From NCBI RefSeq assembly GCF_002218005.2, contig NZ_AP018679.1, forward strand, positions 496,001 to 560,000: a stretch of 64,000 nt of DNA, read 5' to 3'. The notes under the pieces are model-generated. The model searched no databases and had not been told where the DNA came from. It saw only the letters and a list, made by a program, of their open reading frames with translations. The translations under genes and the position numbers were made by a program. The DNA comes from Vibrio algivorus (GTDB lineage Bacteria > Pseudomonadota > Gammaproteobacteria > Enterobacterales > Vibrionaceae). Of the stretch, positions 49,562 to 58,683 are shown in pieces (the first letter of the stretch is position 1; each line of letters opens with the position of its first letter).

Positions 49562-50569
49562 ATGAAGAAAAAACATTTAGGGTTGTCTTCTCTTTTGCTC
49601 GCTTCGTCTTTCCCATTGTCAGCCGTGGCATCTGAATGCGGTACAGTCTCGATTGCTGATATGAATTGGAGCTCTGCCACCTTCATGGCCAACGTCGATA
49701 AATTTATATTAGAAAATGCCTACGATTGTGAAGTAGAGCTTGTGCCTGGCGACACGGTTCCGACAACCACTTCCATGGTTGAAAAAGGTGAGCCTGATAT
49801 TGCTCCCGAATTGTGGAGTAACTCAGCGAAAGAATTATTAGAAAGTGGCGTAAAGGAAAAGCGCCTTCGCTTTGCTGTTCAGAGTTTATCGGATGGTGGT
49901 GAAGAAGGTTTCTGGGTGCCACAATATATGGTAGATAAAGACCCTAGCTTAGCAACTATTGAAGGTGTAAAAGCTAATGCACAGTTATTTACCCATCCAG
50001 AAGATGACAGCAAATCAGCGTTTTATACTTGCCCAGCAGGTTGGACTTGCCAAATTTCAGCCGGACACATTTTTGATGCACTCCATCTTGACCAATCAGG
50101 ATTTGAGAAAGTCGATCCGGGATCCGGTGCGGCTTTAGCAGCTACCATTGCTAAAGCATACGATAGAAAACAGCCTTGGTTTGGTTACTACTGGGCCCCC
50201 ACATCCGTTTTAGGTAAGTATCCGATGGTCAAAGTTGAGTTTGGACAAGGTACTGATGCGAAACATTACCAAGAATGTATTACCCAGGTGGAATGTGCAG
50301 CTCCAAAACCAATCATGTGGCCACCTTCTAAAGTGGATACAGTGGTCACTGAATCTTTTGCTAATCGCGCTCCTGAAGCAATGAAATATTTGACTCATCG
50401 TTCTTATACCAATAAGCAAATGAACCAAATGCTTGCTTGGATGGAAGATAATCAAGCTGATGGTGATATGGCGATGGAAGAATTTATGTTAAAACATAAA
50501 GATATTTGGTCTCAGTGGTTAGATGAGAAAACACAAGCCGCCGTTCAAGCTGCGGTAGATGAGTTATAA
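49562..50569 (+). CDS. proX: Glycine betaine/proline ABC transporter, periplasmic binding protein (ProX-like)
   Basis: The 335-residue secreted binding protein has a signal peptide ending AVAS-ECGTV near 23. It belongs to the OpuAC-type family, with VSIADMNWSSATFMANVDKFIL near 30, aromatic residues (W35, Y200-W206 region in QPWFGYYWAPTS) suited to bind quaternary amines, and EMGQ-like KVEFGQGT. It probably captures betaine, choline or related osmoprotectants. It is followed by the permease and ATPase genes in the order X-W-V, unlike the V-W-X order of E. coli proU. The exact ligand is not decided by the sequence. Confidence 0.85.
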   Translation: MKKKHLGLSSLLLASSFPLSAVASECGTVSIADMNWSSATFMANVDKFILENAYDCEVELVPGDTVPTTTSMVEKGEPDIAPELWSNSAKELLESGVKEKRLRFAVQSLSDGGEEGFWVPQYMVDKDPSLATIEGVKANAQLFTHPEDDSKSAFYTCPAGWTCQISAGHIFDALHLDQSGFEKVDPGSGAALAATIAKAYDRKQPWFGYYWAPTSVLGKYPMVKVEFGQGTDAKHYQECITQVECAAPKPIMWPPSKVDTVVTESFANRAPEAMKYLTHRSYTNKQMNQMLAWMEDNQADGDMAMEEFMLKHKDIWSQWLDEKTQAAVQAAVDEL

Positions 50570-50633
50570 ATATGTTGTCTAGCGGATACAGGGAAACCTG
50601 CATCTGCTTGTAGTAAAGAACAATGGAAGTGAT

Positions 50634-51527
50634 ATGTCTACACCTCAATGGTTAACTGAATTCCCTGAGCTCGATCGCGATAGCTTACTATGGCTAAGAA
50701 GAACCTTAGATGGATCGTATCGCGATTTTTCCCGTCAATATGGTGAAGTCATTGAATCCTTTTTTGACCCGCTATTATCTTTTTTAGTTCATTTTGAAAA
50801 ATTGCTACTTGCGACGCCATGGTGGTTGGTGATCGCCGTATTAGCCTTACTTTCCTATGGTGCGAGCCGTTCTTGGAAGTTAGCCTTAAGTGTGATGGTG
50901 GCTTTCTTTTTTATTGGTTACTTAGGTATGTGGGAAGATACTATGCGGACCATGAGTATTATTCTCGTCTCAACCTTTGTGGCAATTGTTCTCGGCGTAC
51001 CGACGGGAATTGCCATGGCGAGTTCTAATCGTATTCAAAAAATAGTCATGCCGCTACTTGATGTGATGCAAACCATGCCGGCTTTCGTTTATTTAATTCC
51101 AATTGTGATGTTACTTGGAATCGGCAAAGTCCCTGGGCTAATTGCTGTTGTTGTCTATGCTATTCCTCCCGTGATCAGATTAACAAATTTAGGTATTCGT
51201 TTAGTTGATAAAGAAGTACTCGAAGCATCAACCGCCTTTGGGGCTAATCGACTACAGAGACTATTTGGTGTCCAAATTCCGTTGGCGATGCCTAATATTA
51301 TGGCAGGGATTAACCAAACAATTATGATGGCATTAGCAATGGTTGTGATCGCTTCAATGATTGGTGTGAAAGGGTTAGGGCAACCAGTATTAAAATCGAT
51401 TACTAATCAATATTTCACTCTGGGTTTATTGAATGGTTTGGCGATAGTGGCATTGGCAATTATTTTTGACCGTGTGACTCAAAGCTATGCTAAACGTACT
51501 CAACAGCATTTAGGAGGTAAGCCTTAA
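50634..51527 (+). CDS. proW: Glycine betaine/proline ABC transporter permease (ProW-like)
   Basis: The 297-residue membrane protein has about six to seven segments. The permease signature with the EAA loop is EVLEASTAFGANRLQRLFGV near 195-214, and MDVMQTMPAFVYLIPIVMLLG near 142. A shorter N-terminal extension than that of E. coli ProW is seen. The TAA stop overlaps the ATG of the ATPase gene by one base, so they are translationally coupled. Confidence 0.88.
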   Translation: MSTPQWLTEFPELDRDSLLWLRRTLDGSYRDFSRQYGEVIESFFDPLLSFLVHFEKLLLATPWWLVIAVLALLSYGASRSWKLALSVMVAFFFIGYLGMWEDTMRTMSIILVSTFVAIVLGVPTGIAMASSNRIQKIVMPLLDVMQTMPAFVYLIPIVMLLGIGKVPGLIAVVVYAIPPVIRLTNLGIRLVDKEVLEASTAFGANRLQRLFGVQIPLAMPNIMAGINQTIMMALAMVVIASMIGVKGLGQPVLKSITNQYFTLGLLNGLAIVALAIIFDRVTQSYAKRTQQHLGGKP

Positions 51528-52726
51528 TGTCTGCTTCCTATATTAAGATTTCGAATCTTTATAAAGTATTTGGTGAATACCCAGGTGACGGCGTCACAAA
51601 GTTAAAGCAAGGATTGTCAAAAGATGAGCTGATGAGTCGCTACCAACTGAGTGTTGGGTTAAGTGACATTAATTTAGAGATTGAGCGAGGGGAAACCTTT
51701 GTTGTAATGGGCTTATCCGGCTCTGGCAAATCAACTTTAATACGACACTTCAACCGTCTTATTGAGCCAAGCGAAGGAACTATTGAAATTGATGGCATTG
51801 ATATTTGCTCGTTAGATAAAAAGCAAATCCAAGATTTACGTCGTCATAAAATGTCGATGGTATTTCAACGCTTTGGATTATTACCACATCGCACTGTGAT
51901 TCAAAATGTTGCTTATGGGTTAAAAATTCAAGGTATTAATCAATCAGATTGGAAAGAAAAAGCTCAGCATTGGATCGATGTCGTCGGACTTAATGGTTAT
52001 GAAAACCAGTACCCAAATCAATTGTCAGGCGGCCAGCAACAAAGAGTCGGCTTAGCGCGAGCGCTGTGTACTGACCCAGATATTTTATTAATGGATGAAG
52101 CATTCTCAGCATTAGATCCACTTATTCGTAGTGAAATGCAGCAGCAATTAAAAGATCTACAACAGAAACTACATAAAACTATTATTTTCATCACTCATGA
52201 CCTCGATGAAGCTCTTCGCTTAGGTGATAGAATCGCAATTTTAAAAGATGGTGAGCTCATTCAACAAGGTAAGCCTGTCGATATATTATTAAAGCCTGCG
52301 ACAGATTACGTTGCATCGTTTGTTCAAGATATTAATAGAGGCCGAGCGTTAACAGCTAAACACGCCTATTTAGCACAAGAAGCATTACTAGAAACGTTAA
52401 CGGTCAGTGAAGCTATTAAACAAATGCAACAGTTAGCTCTAGCAGAAATTGCCGTAGTGACATCAAGCCAAAAGTACATTGGTAATATCACGCTACACCA
52501 GTTAGAGGGAATGATGAATCCAAGTGATCACATAAGTGAGTTATTAAATAAACAAAATCATCAACAAGTTATTATAGATATAGAGCAAAGCATAGAGTCC
52601 ATTATGCCTACCGTTCTTGGCAATAAGGGGATATTACCCGTGATAGATCAAGGTGGGGGCTATGTCGGGGTACTGCAAAAAGAGCAACTGGCTAAACTGC
52701 TCGATGGGGCTCCCGTCACTGAGTAA
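51527..52726 (+). CDS. proV: Glycine betaine/proline ABC transporter ATPase (ProV-like)
   Basis: The 399-residue ATPase has Walker A GLSGSGKSTLIRHF near 61, ABC signature LSGGQQQRVGLARAL near 165, and Walker B ILLMDEAFSALDP near 186. The last ~110 residues form a divergent CBS-type regulatory region, as in ProV/OpuA proteins that sense ionic strength. The start MSASYIKISNLYKVFGE is typical. The operon follows an AT-rich promoter region at 49416-49561 but shows no clear osmotic element. Confidence 0.88.
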   Translation: MSASYIKISNLYKVFGEYPGDGVTKLKQGLSKDELMSRYQLSVGLSDINLEIERGETFVVMGLSGSGKSTLIRHFNRLIEPSEGTIEIDGIDICSLDKKQIQDLRRHKMSMVFQRFGLLPHRTVIQNVAYGLKIQGINQSDWKEKAQHWIDVVGLNGYENQYPNQLSGGQQQRVGLARALCTDPDILLMDEAFSALDPLIRSEMQQQLKDLQQKLHKTIIFITHDLDEALRLGDRIAILKDGELIQQGKPVDILLKPATDYVASFVQDINRGRALTAKHAYLAQEALLETLTVSEAIKQMQQLALAEIAVVTSSQKYIGNITLHQLEGMMNPSDHISELLNKQNHQQVIIDIEQSIESIMPTVLGNKGILPVIDQGGGYVGVLQKEQLAKLLDGAPVTE

Positions 52727-52746
52727 TAGCAACGGGAGAGAGTTAT

Positions 52747-53400
52747 TTACAGTGCTTGTAATAGCTCAGGTGTGATTTCTTCAAGTGAGTTGAGTTTATG
52801 GTCAGCAATTACAAATCGTGGTTGGTTTGCATGATTCGCATCTGGAATCACGATAGTTTTCATTTGTGCGGCTTTAGCTGCCAATAAACCGGTAAAAGAA
52901 TCTTCTAACGCGACACACTCTAATGGTGACACCTCTAATTCGTTAGCAGCATTCAAATAAACCTCAGGGTGAGGTTTACCGTAAGGTAGACCTTCAGCTG
53001 ATAATACGGCTTCAAACACACCATCTAACTCTAACGCATCTAATGTCGCTTGAATGAGAACCATAGGAGAAGATGAAGCAAGTGCGATTCTCAAGCCTAG
53101 TTGTTGGCATGTTTCAAGCGAATGAAACAATCCTGGCATCAATGGTTTATGTTCTTTCACTAATTCAATAACACGATTTAAAATCATCGAGCAGACATCA
53201 TCACAGCTGTGAGTTTCCCATGGCTGTTGACGAAAATATTGCTCAACAATTTGGTCAATACGAATACCGGTAGTATCAATGGTATCTTGCAAGTTGATCT
53301 TAACCCCAAGGGTTGGAAACACTTCTAGTTGGGCCTGTCGCCAAAAAGGTTCCGAGTCGATCATAAGACCATCCATATCAAACACAGCTGCTTTAATCAT
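52747..53400 (-). CDS. hxpB: HAD-family sugar phosphatase (HxpB/YniC-like)
   Basis: The 217-residue haloacid-dehalogenase-type phosphatase has the nucleophile motif FDMDGLMIDSEP (7-18), motif II LASSSP near 108, the lysine in GKPHPEVYL near 146 and the acidic pair ALEDS near 168. The overall pattern matches the YniC/HxpB subgroup, which removes phosphate from hexitol and 2-deoxyglucose phosphates. In E. coli yniC lies next to the fructosamine-kinase-like yniA. Here a yniA-like gene is about 3 kb away. Confidence 0.82.
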   Translation of the reverse strand: MIKAAVFDMDGLMIDSEPFWRQAQLEVFPTLGVKINLQDTIDTTGIRIDQIVEQYFRQQPWETHSCDDVCSMILNRVIELVKEHKPLMPGLFHSLETCQQLGLRIALASSSPMVLIQATLDALELDGVFEAVLSAEGLPYGKPHPEVYLNAANELEVSPLECVALEDSFTGLLAAKAAQMKTIVIPDANHANQPRFVIADHKLNSLEEITPELLQAL

Positions 53401-53558
53401 TACAAACTCTCATCTATTAAATGTAGTGCATGAGTTTATCATTATTATTTGTAACTTATATGATGCTCAGTTATTTTTTTGTTTCCTGCCAATCGCATTT
53501 CTTCGTTTTAAAAAGCCTTGAATCAAGCATTCTGCTTACACTGAGTTGAGGAGGGCTT

Positions 53559-54437
53559 ATGACGAATAATCAATATTTCACACCATTATCTTTTATGTTA
53601 ACAATCTCTTGCCTACCGACTGCATTTGCAATACATGCGGAGACTAATATTAAAGATGGCGACAAAGTGCAACTGATGCTCGCTAATGAGTATGAAGACG
53701 ATATTAATCTTCTACATTACTGCATGAGTGAAAAGTTAGACGGTATACGAGCATTCTGGGATGGTGAACAATTTTATACACGAAATGGACACCCAATTAA
53801 TGCACCGAAATGGTTTACTAAAGATTTTCCAAGTATCAAATTAGATGGTGAATTATGGGCTGGCAGAGGAGAGTTTTCTAAAGTTCAACGAACCGTTCTT
53901 GATGATGTTCCTAATGATGAAGATTGGAAGCATATACGCTACATGGCATTTGATGTAATTCATGAGAAGGCCCGATTTACCTTTAGAAGTGAATGGCTAA
54001 ATCACGCTGTTTATAAAGCTAAATCACCTTATTTAGGCCGAGTAGAATATGAAACTATTCCATCCCGTGATGCGTTATTTGAGAGGTTAGAACAAATTGA
54101 AAGGCAAAATGGTGAAGGATTAATGCTAAGGAAGTTCAGCAGCCTTTATCAAAATGGTCGCAGTGAGGATCTCTTAAAGCTAAAATCTTACCAAGATGAT
54201 GAAGCGGTTGTGATTGGTTATAAACTTGGTAAAGGTAGAAATGCATTAAAAACGGGATCATTGTACGTTGAATGGAAAGAGGGGAAACGTTTTTATATTG
54301 GCAGTGGCCTCACCGATGAATTAAGGGAAAATCCACCGGCTTTAGGCTCTAAAGTTACTTTTCGGTTTAATGGTTATACACAAAGCGGATTGCCTCGCTT
54401 TGCACGTTTTGTACATATTAGACAAGATGGGGCTTGA
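53559..54437 (+). CDS. Periplasmic ATP-dependent DNA ligase (LigE-type)
   Basis: The 292-residue minimal ATP-dependent ligase has a signal-like N-terminus (residues 8-27, hydrophobic, ending AIHA-ETN). The adenylation lysine is K59 in SEKLDGIRAFWDG. Further motifs are LDGELWAGRGEF near 95 (III), MAFDVIHE near 129 (IIIa), GEGLMLR near 185 (IV) and LLKLKSYQDDEAVVIGY near 205 (V). An OB-fold follows to the end. No extra domains are present. Such exported ligases join nicks and help DNA handling outside the cytoplasm (biofilm DNA or uptake). The housekeeping NAD ligase is elsewhere. Confidence 0.88.
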   Translation: MTNNQYFTPLSFMLTISCLPTAFAIHAETNIKDGDKVQLMLANEYEDDINLLHYCMSEKLDGIRAFWDGEQFYTRNGHPINAPKWFTKDFPSIKLDGELWAGRGEFSKVQRTVLDDVPNDEDWKHIRYMAFDVIHEKARFTFRSEWLNHAVYKAKSPYLGRVEYETIPSRDALFERLEQIERQNGEGLMLRKFSSLYQNGRSEDLLKLKSYQDDEAVVIGYKLGKGRNALKTGSLYVEWKEGKRFYIGSGLTDELRENPPALGSKVTFRFNGYTQSGLPRFARFVHIRQDGA

Positions 54438-54454
54438 GCATTATTCACCTCAAC

Positions 54455-54484
54455 TTCAAGGCTCGAAAGTTCGCGAGCCTTGAA
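54455..54484. terminator. Hairpin terminator after the ligase gene
   Basis: TTCAAGGCTCG and CGAGCCTTGAA are perfect 11-base arms around an 8-base loop. The T run is weak (ATATAT follows), so termination may be inefficient. It lies between convergent genes. Confidence 0.55.
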
Positions 54485-54535
54485 ATATATGGGTTAAAGA
54501 TGATAGTAAGTTATGGAATTAATTTCCTATATGAT

Positions 54536-55909
54536 CTAACGCCCCGCAAACTCTAATTGAACATCATCCTCTTGCTTATGTAACCATAATAAGCGAAGTG
54601 ATAGTAAAATCGCCGCAGTAGTTAAGCCAATAATGATACCAATCCAAAAGCCAGTAACACCCATTGGTTTCGATGTTATCCAATCGGTCATTCCTAAAAT
54701 ATAACCAACCGGCATGCCTATTCCCCAATAAGAAATTAAGGTACGGCTAAAGATAGAACTGGTATCTTTATAACCACGTAGTGCACCGGCTGCAACAACT
54801 TGAATGGCATCACTACATTGGTAAATAGCCGCCATGATTAAAAGATGTAATGCAATAATCGTTACTTCTGGGTTTTCTGTGTATAAATCAATAATTTGAT
54901 GACGAAATACTACAGTTAACAAGGCGGTTATAAGCGCGGTCGCAAATCCAAATAAGAGCCCTACATGCGTTGAAATTTTAGCACCCTCCACACTCTTTTC
55001 ACCTAGTTGATGTCCGACACGAATACTGACAGCTGCACCAATACTCATCGGTAACATAAAGATCAACGTTGAAAAGTTTATCGCAACTTGGTGAGCGGCA
55101 ACGACAATTGGGCCGAGTGGTGCAATTAGCAAAGCAATCACTGCAAATAAGGTGACTTCAAAAAATAATGAAGCAGCGATAGGAAATCCCAAACGGAATA
55201 AGCGCTTTAATGAATGCAAGTTAGGCTTATGGAATTCACTAAAAATATGAATGTTCTTAAAGCGTTGCGCCACCAACACATAAGTAAGCATCAATAAAAA
55301 CATAACCCAGTAAACAATGGCGGTTGCCACTCCGCAACCCACCGCACCGAGTGCTGGCATACCAAACTTCCCATAAACAAAAATCCAGTTTAATGGGATA
55401 TTAATCGCAAGACCTAGGAACCCAAGAATCATCGCCGGTTTGGTGAGCGATAAACCATCAGACAAACTACGTAACGTTTGGAAGAGTAGAAAAGCGGGAA
55501 CCGCAAAAATCATGGCAAACATATAGCCATTAGTTTTCTGTGCCATCACAGGTTCAATATGCATGATGTCGAGAATATGCTTGGTTTGTGATAATACTAA
55601 AATGATAGGAATTGCCACCAAAAACGACAAGTAGAAACCTTGCTGAATTTCATGAGCAATTCTTATTTGTCGTCCTGAGCCATTAAGTTGAGCGACGACT
55701 GGAACCAAGGCCAATAATAAGCCAATACCGAATAGTATAGAGGGAAGCCAAATACTAGAAGCAACTGCTACTGCAGCCATATCGGTAGCACTGACGCCAC
55801 CTGCCATTACGGTATCGATGAATCCCATACCGGTTTGAGCAACAGAGGCCAATAGCACGGGGGTTGCTAACTTAACAAGGATCGATCCTTCCTTACGATA
55901 ACGGTGCAT
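54536..55909 (-). CDS. norM: MATE-family multidrug efflux pump NorM
   Basis: This sodium-coupled exporter of fluoroquinolones, dyes and other cations acts in the inner membrane. The 457-residue protein has twelve segments and the characteristic Vibrio NorM start (GSILVKLATPVLLASVAQTG). The cation-site residues are present: the aspartate in GFIDTVMAG (about 32), the glutamate in FFEVTLFAVIALL (about 252), and the aspartate in CSDAIQVVAAGALRGYKD (about 368). Overall similarity to Vibrio NorM is high as far as I can judge from memory. Confidence 0.92.
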   Translation of the reverse strand: MHRYRKEGSILVKLATPVLLASVAQTGMGFIDTVMAGGVSATDMAAVAVASSIWLPSILFGIGLLLALVPVVAQLNGSGRQIRIAHEIQQGFYLSFLVAIPIILVLSQTKHILDIMHIEPVMAQKTNGYMFAMIFAVPAFLLFQTLRSLSDGLSLTKPAMILGFLGLAINIPLNWIFVYGKFGMPALGAVGCGVATAIVYWVMFLLMLTYVLVAQRFKNIHIFSEFHKPNLHSLKRLFRLGFPIAASLFFEVTLFAVIALLIAPLGPIVVAAHQVAINFSTLIFMLPMSIGAAVSIRVGHQLGEKSVEGAKISTHVGLLFGFATALITALLTVVFRHQIIDLYTENPEVTIIALHLLIMAAIYQCSDAIQVVAAGALRGYKDTSSIFSRTLISYWGIGMPVGYILGMTDWITSKPMGVTGFWIGIIIGLTTAAILLSLRLLWLHKQEDDVQLEFAGR

Positions 55910-55993
55910 ATCAATTCCTAACTGCGTGAAAAGGCGGAAAAGAATTATATCTGGTTGTATACAATAAGCGATAAAAAATTAACAAAAAAGCAA

Positions 55994-56042
55994 TAAAAAA
56001 TCCCGAACAATTAGGGAGCAATCATTCGGGATAGTGATATTT
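55994..56042 (-). terminator. Terminator of the CPXCG protein gene
   Basis: On the minus strand ATCCCGAA and TTCGGGAT form an 8-base stem around a long loop, followed by TTTTTTATTG. It lies 18 bp after the stop. Confidence 0.7.
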
Positions 56043-56059
56043 ATAACCTATTGAAAGTA

Positions 56060-56257
56060 CTAAAAGATTGAATGGTCTTCAACTCCCACGGTGAGATGAA
56101 CTTGGGCATTGTCAACTTTAAGTTCTAAGTGGATAGCATGATTGCATGAAGGACAGTCATCATAAAAATCTTGATCACCCTTCGATGAATCCACGGTCAT
56201 ACCGATTTGATGTCCGCAATGTGGGCAGGGTACTCTTTTTTCAGTGTATTTTATCAT
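56060..56257 (-). CDS. CPXCG-motif cysteine-rich protein
   Basis: This 65-residue protein has two zinc-ribbon halves, CPHCG near 11 and CPSCN near 36, matching the CPXCG family. It presumably binds one zinc. The role is unknown. ATG 56257 is preceded by GAGGAAAG with good spacing and is preferred over the GTG at 56269. Confidence 0.8.
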   Translation of the reverse strand: MIKYTEKRVPCPHCGHQIGMTVDSSKGDQDFYDDCPSCNHAIHLELKVDNAQVHLTVGVEDHSIF

Positions 56258-56338
56258 TGCTTTCCTCACTATTACGTCTTTGTGCCAAGCTGAATGAACT
56301 ACAAAATAAATAGATCAAGTAGTGAACTTGGTCTGGTT

Positions 56339-56400
56339 TATACGCAAGTAACTTCAAGATGATAGCTCTGAATTCTTCATCTTGAGGTCACTTAGGCATA
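56339..56400. repeat. Short (62 bp) copy of the TATACCCAAGT repeat
   Basis: TATACGCAAGTAACTTCAAG, ATGATAGCTCTGAATTC, and CATCTTGAGGTCACTTAGGCATA form the two ends joined directly, making a near-perfect hairpin without the long interior. The remaining 250 bp up to the fructosamine kinase gene hold nothing I can support. Confidence 0.7.
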
Positions 56401-56653
56401 ATTCAATATTAGTTCTTTAAGTTAGTTCATGATTGAAAAAAAGCAAAAAGGTTGAATTAGTGCAAAGTAATGGACAAAAACTGTCTGATTCAACCTACTA
56501 TTCAGCGTGAAGTTGTATTTTTTAAAATTTACAATATGAGAAAAAGTCGACCATATTGAAGTTAATTGTAATTCTAGTCCATGAAGGACATTTTATTACG
56601 ACGCACATCACCTTTTTAATATTTGTTAATTAACCTATTGAATTAACAATAAA

Positions 56654-57526
56654 TTAGATTAAATCTTGTTGTATTAGTTGAATCTTTGATATGCATTGAG
56701 TGAGGTATTCTCCTCCATATTGATTACATCGACAAAGGAGGTAATAGAGTTGGTAGAGTTCTCGACGTTTATCATAACCATCCTCGATAGATAAGGTATC
56801 TTCATAACCGGCAAAAAACTCTGACCCTAGGTTACTAAACTCTTCGATGATCGCTAGGTCACACTCTGGATCTCCCCAATAACTTGAAGGGTCGTAACAG
56901 ATAGCGCCATTGACTGATAGCGCATAGTTATTATCACTTAAATTTCCATGTAAAAGGGAAGGTTTCGGGTTATGCGTTCCTATTCTTTGCTTCACTAAAG
57001 TTACAATTTCTTCAATATCACCAAACTCAATCCCTTTTTCTTTTAGTAACTGTAATTGCCAACCAATACGACATTCAGAGAAAAAGATTCCCCATTTTTT
57101 ATGCCAAGCATTAGGTTGTAGATTTAAACCAACATAAGTGTCGGCATCATAACCGTATTCTTTTTGCTCTCCCCACAGGTGGAGATGAGCTAATTGTTGC
57201 CCTAGGTGGTATTGCTCAGTTGGTGCGGTGAGAGGTTTGGTAGGTAGATAATTTAAGATTAAGAAGGCATGATCTTTGACTACGCCACAAGTGACTGGCT
57301 GGGGAACCGATAGGGTGCTGGTCTGAAGAAGGCTTGATAAATTATCTATTTCTGATTCAAATTTGGGTAGGTACTCTCGGTCATTAATTTTGACAAAATA
57401 GCGCTGCTGACCGTCTGAGATCATATAACACTGATTACAATCGCCACCTTGCAGACTTTCTCGCTCCTGAATGACAAATTCAAATGCCAGTACTTGTGAT
57501 AGCTGTTGTGCAATACCATGCCACAT
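56654..57526 (-). CDS. Fructosamine kinase family protein (YniA-like) with altered catalytic loop
   Basis: The 290-residue kinase-fold protein is of the fructosamine/ketosamine kinase family. It has QGGDCNQCYMI near 26 in the nucleotide-binding lobe, YFVKIN near 43 with the ATP-binding lysine, and YDPSSYWGDPECDLAI near 215 (the metal-binding DPxxYxGxxExD). The catalytic loop normally reads HGDLWSGN, but here it is HGNLSDNN (about 196-203; codons CAT GGA AAT). The usual catalytic aspartate is thus asparagine. Deglycation of proteins would be the family role, but the change makes catalysis doubtful. It may be a pseudokinase. Confidence 0.8.
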   Translation of the reverse strand: MWHGIAQQLSQVLAFEFVIQERESLQGGDCNQCYMISDGQQRYFVKINDREYLPKFESEIDNLSSLLQTSTLSVPQPVTCGVVKDHAFLILNYLPTKPLTAPTEQYHLGQQLAHLHLWGEQKEYGYDADTYVGLNLQPNAWHKKWGIFFSECRIGWQLQLLKEKGIEFGDIEEIVTLVKQRIGTHNPKPSLLHGNLSDNNYALSVNGAICYDPSSYWGDPECDLAIIEEFSNLGSEFFAGYEDTLSIEDGYDKRRELYQLYYLLCRCNQYGGEYLTQCISKIQLIQQDLI

Positions 57527-57659
57527 AGTTGCCTCCAGAACCTGAAAGTTATCAGTCTATGACATTAGCTTAGTTGAACTTTTAAATTAGAGAGCTGATT
57601 CGCAAAAATTAGTTTAATTTACTGACGTTATTCGAAGGGTATAGCTTAATTTGAACTAA

Positions 57660-57926
57660 TATACCCAAGTAACCTCAAGATGCGAGGTTTCAGCAAGATT
57701 AAAACAAGTTTTAGGCAAGGCAAATTGAATATGATCATAGTGATTCTACCTCTGTTCAATTTAACGCAGCATAAAGCTTGTTTTAACTTGCCCTTTGGGA
57801 GCTTCATCCAAGCTCTTAGCCCGTGTCAGATTTAATTGAAAGGTGTTTACATTCCGCATAAATCTTCCTTGTCTAAGAACTTGGATGATAGCTCTGAATT
57901 CTGCATCTTGAAGTCACTTGGGTATA
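57660..57926. repeat. Full (267 bp) copy of the TATACCCAAGT repeat overlapping the end of the NlpC gene
   Basis: The copy has the same orientation as 22073-22356 and is slightly shorter. It starts TATACCCAAGTAACCTCAAG and ends ATCTTGAAGTCACTTGGGTATA. Its right end overlaps the final codons of the NlpC/P60 gene on the minus strand. Confidence 0.8.
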
Positions 57927-58378
57927 CGCCTAAATTGCCAAAACTTACTGGCCCAATAAGGATTATCCAAGCGTGAAATAATGACACCTTTGGAGGTTGA
58001 TGCATGCATAAACTGATTATTACCAATATACATCCCAACATGGCGTTGGTTCCAACCAGTTTTAAAGAATACAAGATCACCAAAAGCCGCTTCATCTTCT
58101 GGAATAAAGTAGCCTTGTTGACTTTGTAATTCGGTCGTACGAGGAAGGTGCAATTGATAAATTGTCGACATGGTGACTTGCATAAAGGCTGAGCAATCTA
58201 TCCCTCGTTTGGTACTTCCGCCAAATTGATATGGGACGCCAGACCATGATTGGTATAAGTGTTGGAATTCCGTTTTCTCGACAGGTGTAGAAGGCAGAGG
58301 TGGTGCAGGCGGTGGGCTTGAAGCACAGCCTGCCAACAATAGTAAACTCATCAATGGAATAGTCAGTACTTTATTCAT
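57914..58378 (-). CDS. NlpC/P60-family lipoprotein (peptidoglycan endopeptidase)
   Basis: The 154-residue lipoprotein has a signal with LLLLAGCASS (Cys18). A proline-rich linker (PPPAPPLPSTP) and an NlpC/P60 domain follow. The catalytic cysteine is in GIDCSAFMQ near 62 and the histidine in RHVGMYIGNN near 113. It probably cleaves peptide crosslinks in peptidoglycan from the outer membrane. The last codons (ATA CCC AAG TGA, giving I-P-K-stop) come from the end of the dispersed repeat, so the natural C-terminus may have been replaced by insertion. Confidence 0.88.
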   Translation of the reverse strand: MNKVLTIPLMSLLLLAGCASSPPPAPPLPSTPVEKTEFQHLYQSWSGVPYQFGGSTKRGIDCSAFMQVTMSTIYQLHLPRTTELQSQQGYFIPEDEAAFGDLVFFKTGWNQRHVGMYIGNNQFMHASTSKGVIISRLDNPYWASKFWQFRRIPK

Positions 58379-58466
58379 TTCTACACGCTTTATATCTGTG
58401 GGTTAACAAGATGCTATCGGATAATGGCTAATGAGTAAATGCTCATCAGTTCATGCGGTGGCAGTA

Positions 58467-58534
58467 TATACCCAGGTAACTTCAAGGTTTGAATGATAGC
58501 TCTGAATTCTGCACTTTGAAGTTACTTGGGTATA
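58467..58534. repeat. Short (68 bp) copy of the TATACCCAAGT repeat
   Basis: TATACCCAGGTAACTTCAAG, ATGATAGCTCTGAATTCTGC, and CTTTGAAGTTACTTGGGTATA. The two ends are joined with little between. It lies between divergent nlpC-type and nagK genes. Confidence 0.75.
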
Positions 58535-58683
58535 GAGTCAGGATAATCAAAGCGTGTCGGAAAAATGCGCACTTAAACTCAATAGAAGCCTAACTTGAGT
58601 AACCATCACAGTTTGTACAACAAGTTTATGGATAATGAGCATAATTTTATTTGATTTTATATTTTAATTTATGGAGAGAATTA

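Noticed and set aside
57847..58095. 82-residue frame over the NlpC gene end
   Set aside because: It overlaps a well-supported lipoprotein gene in another frame and its C-terminus is repeat-derived.
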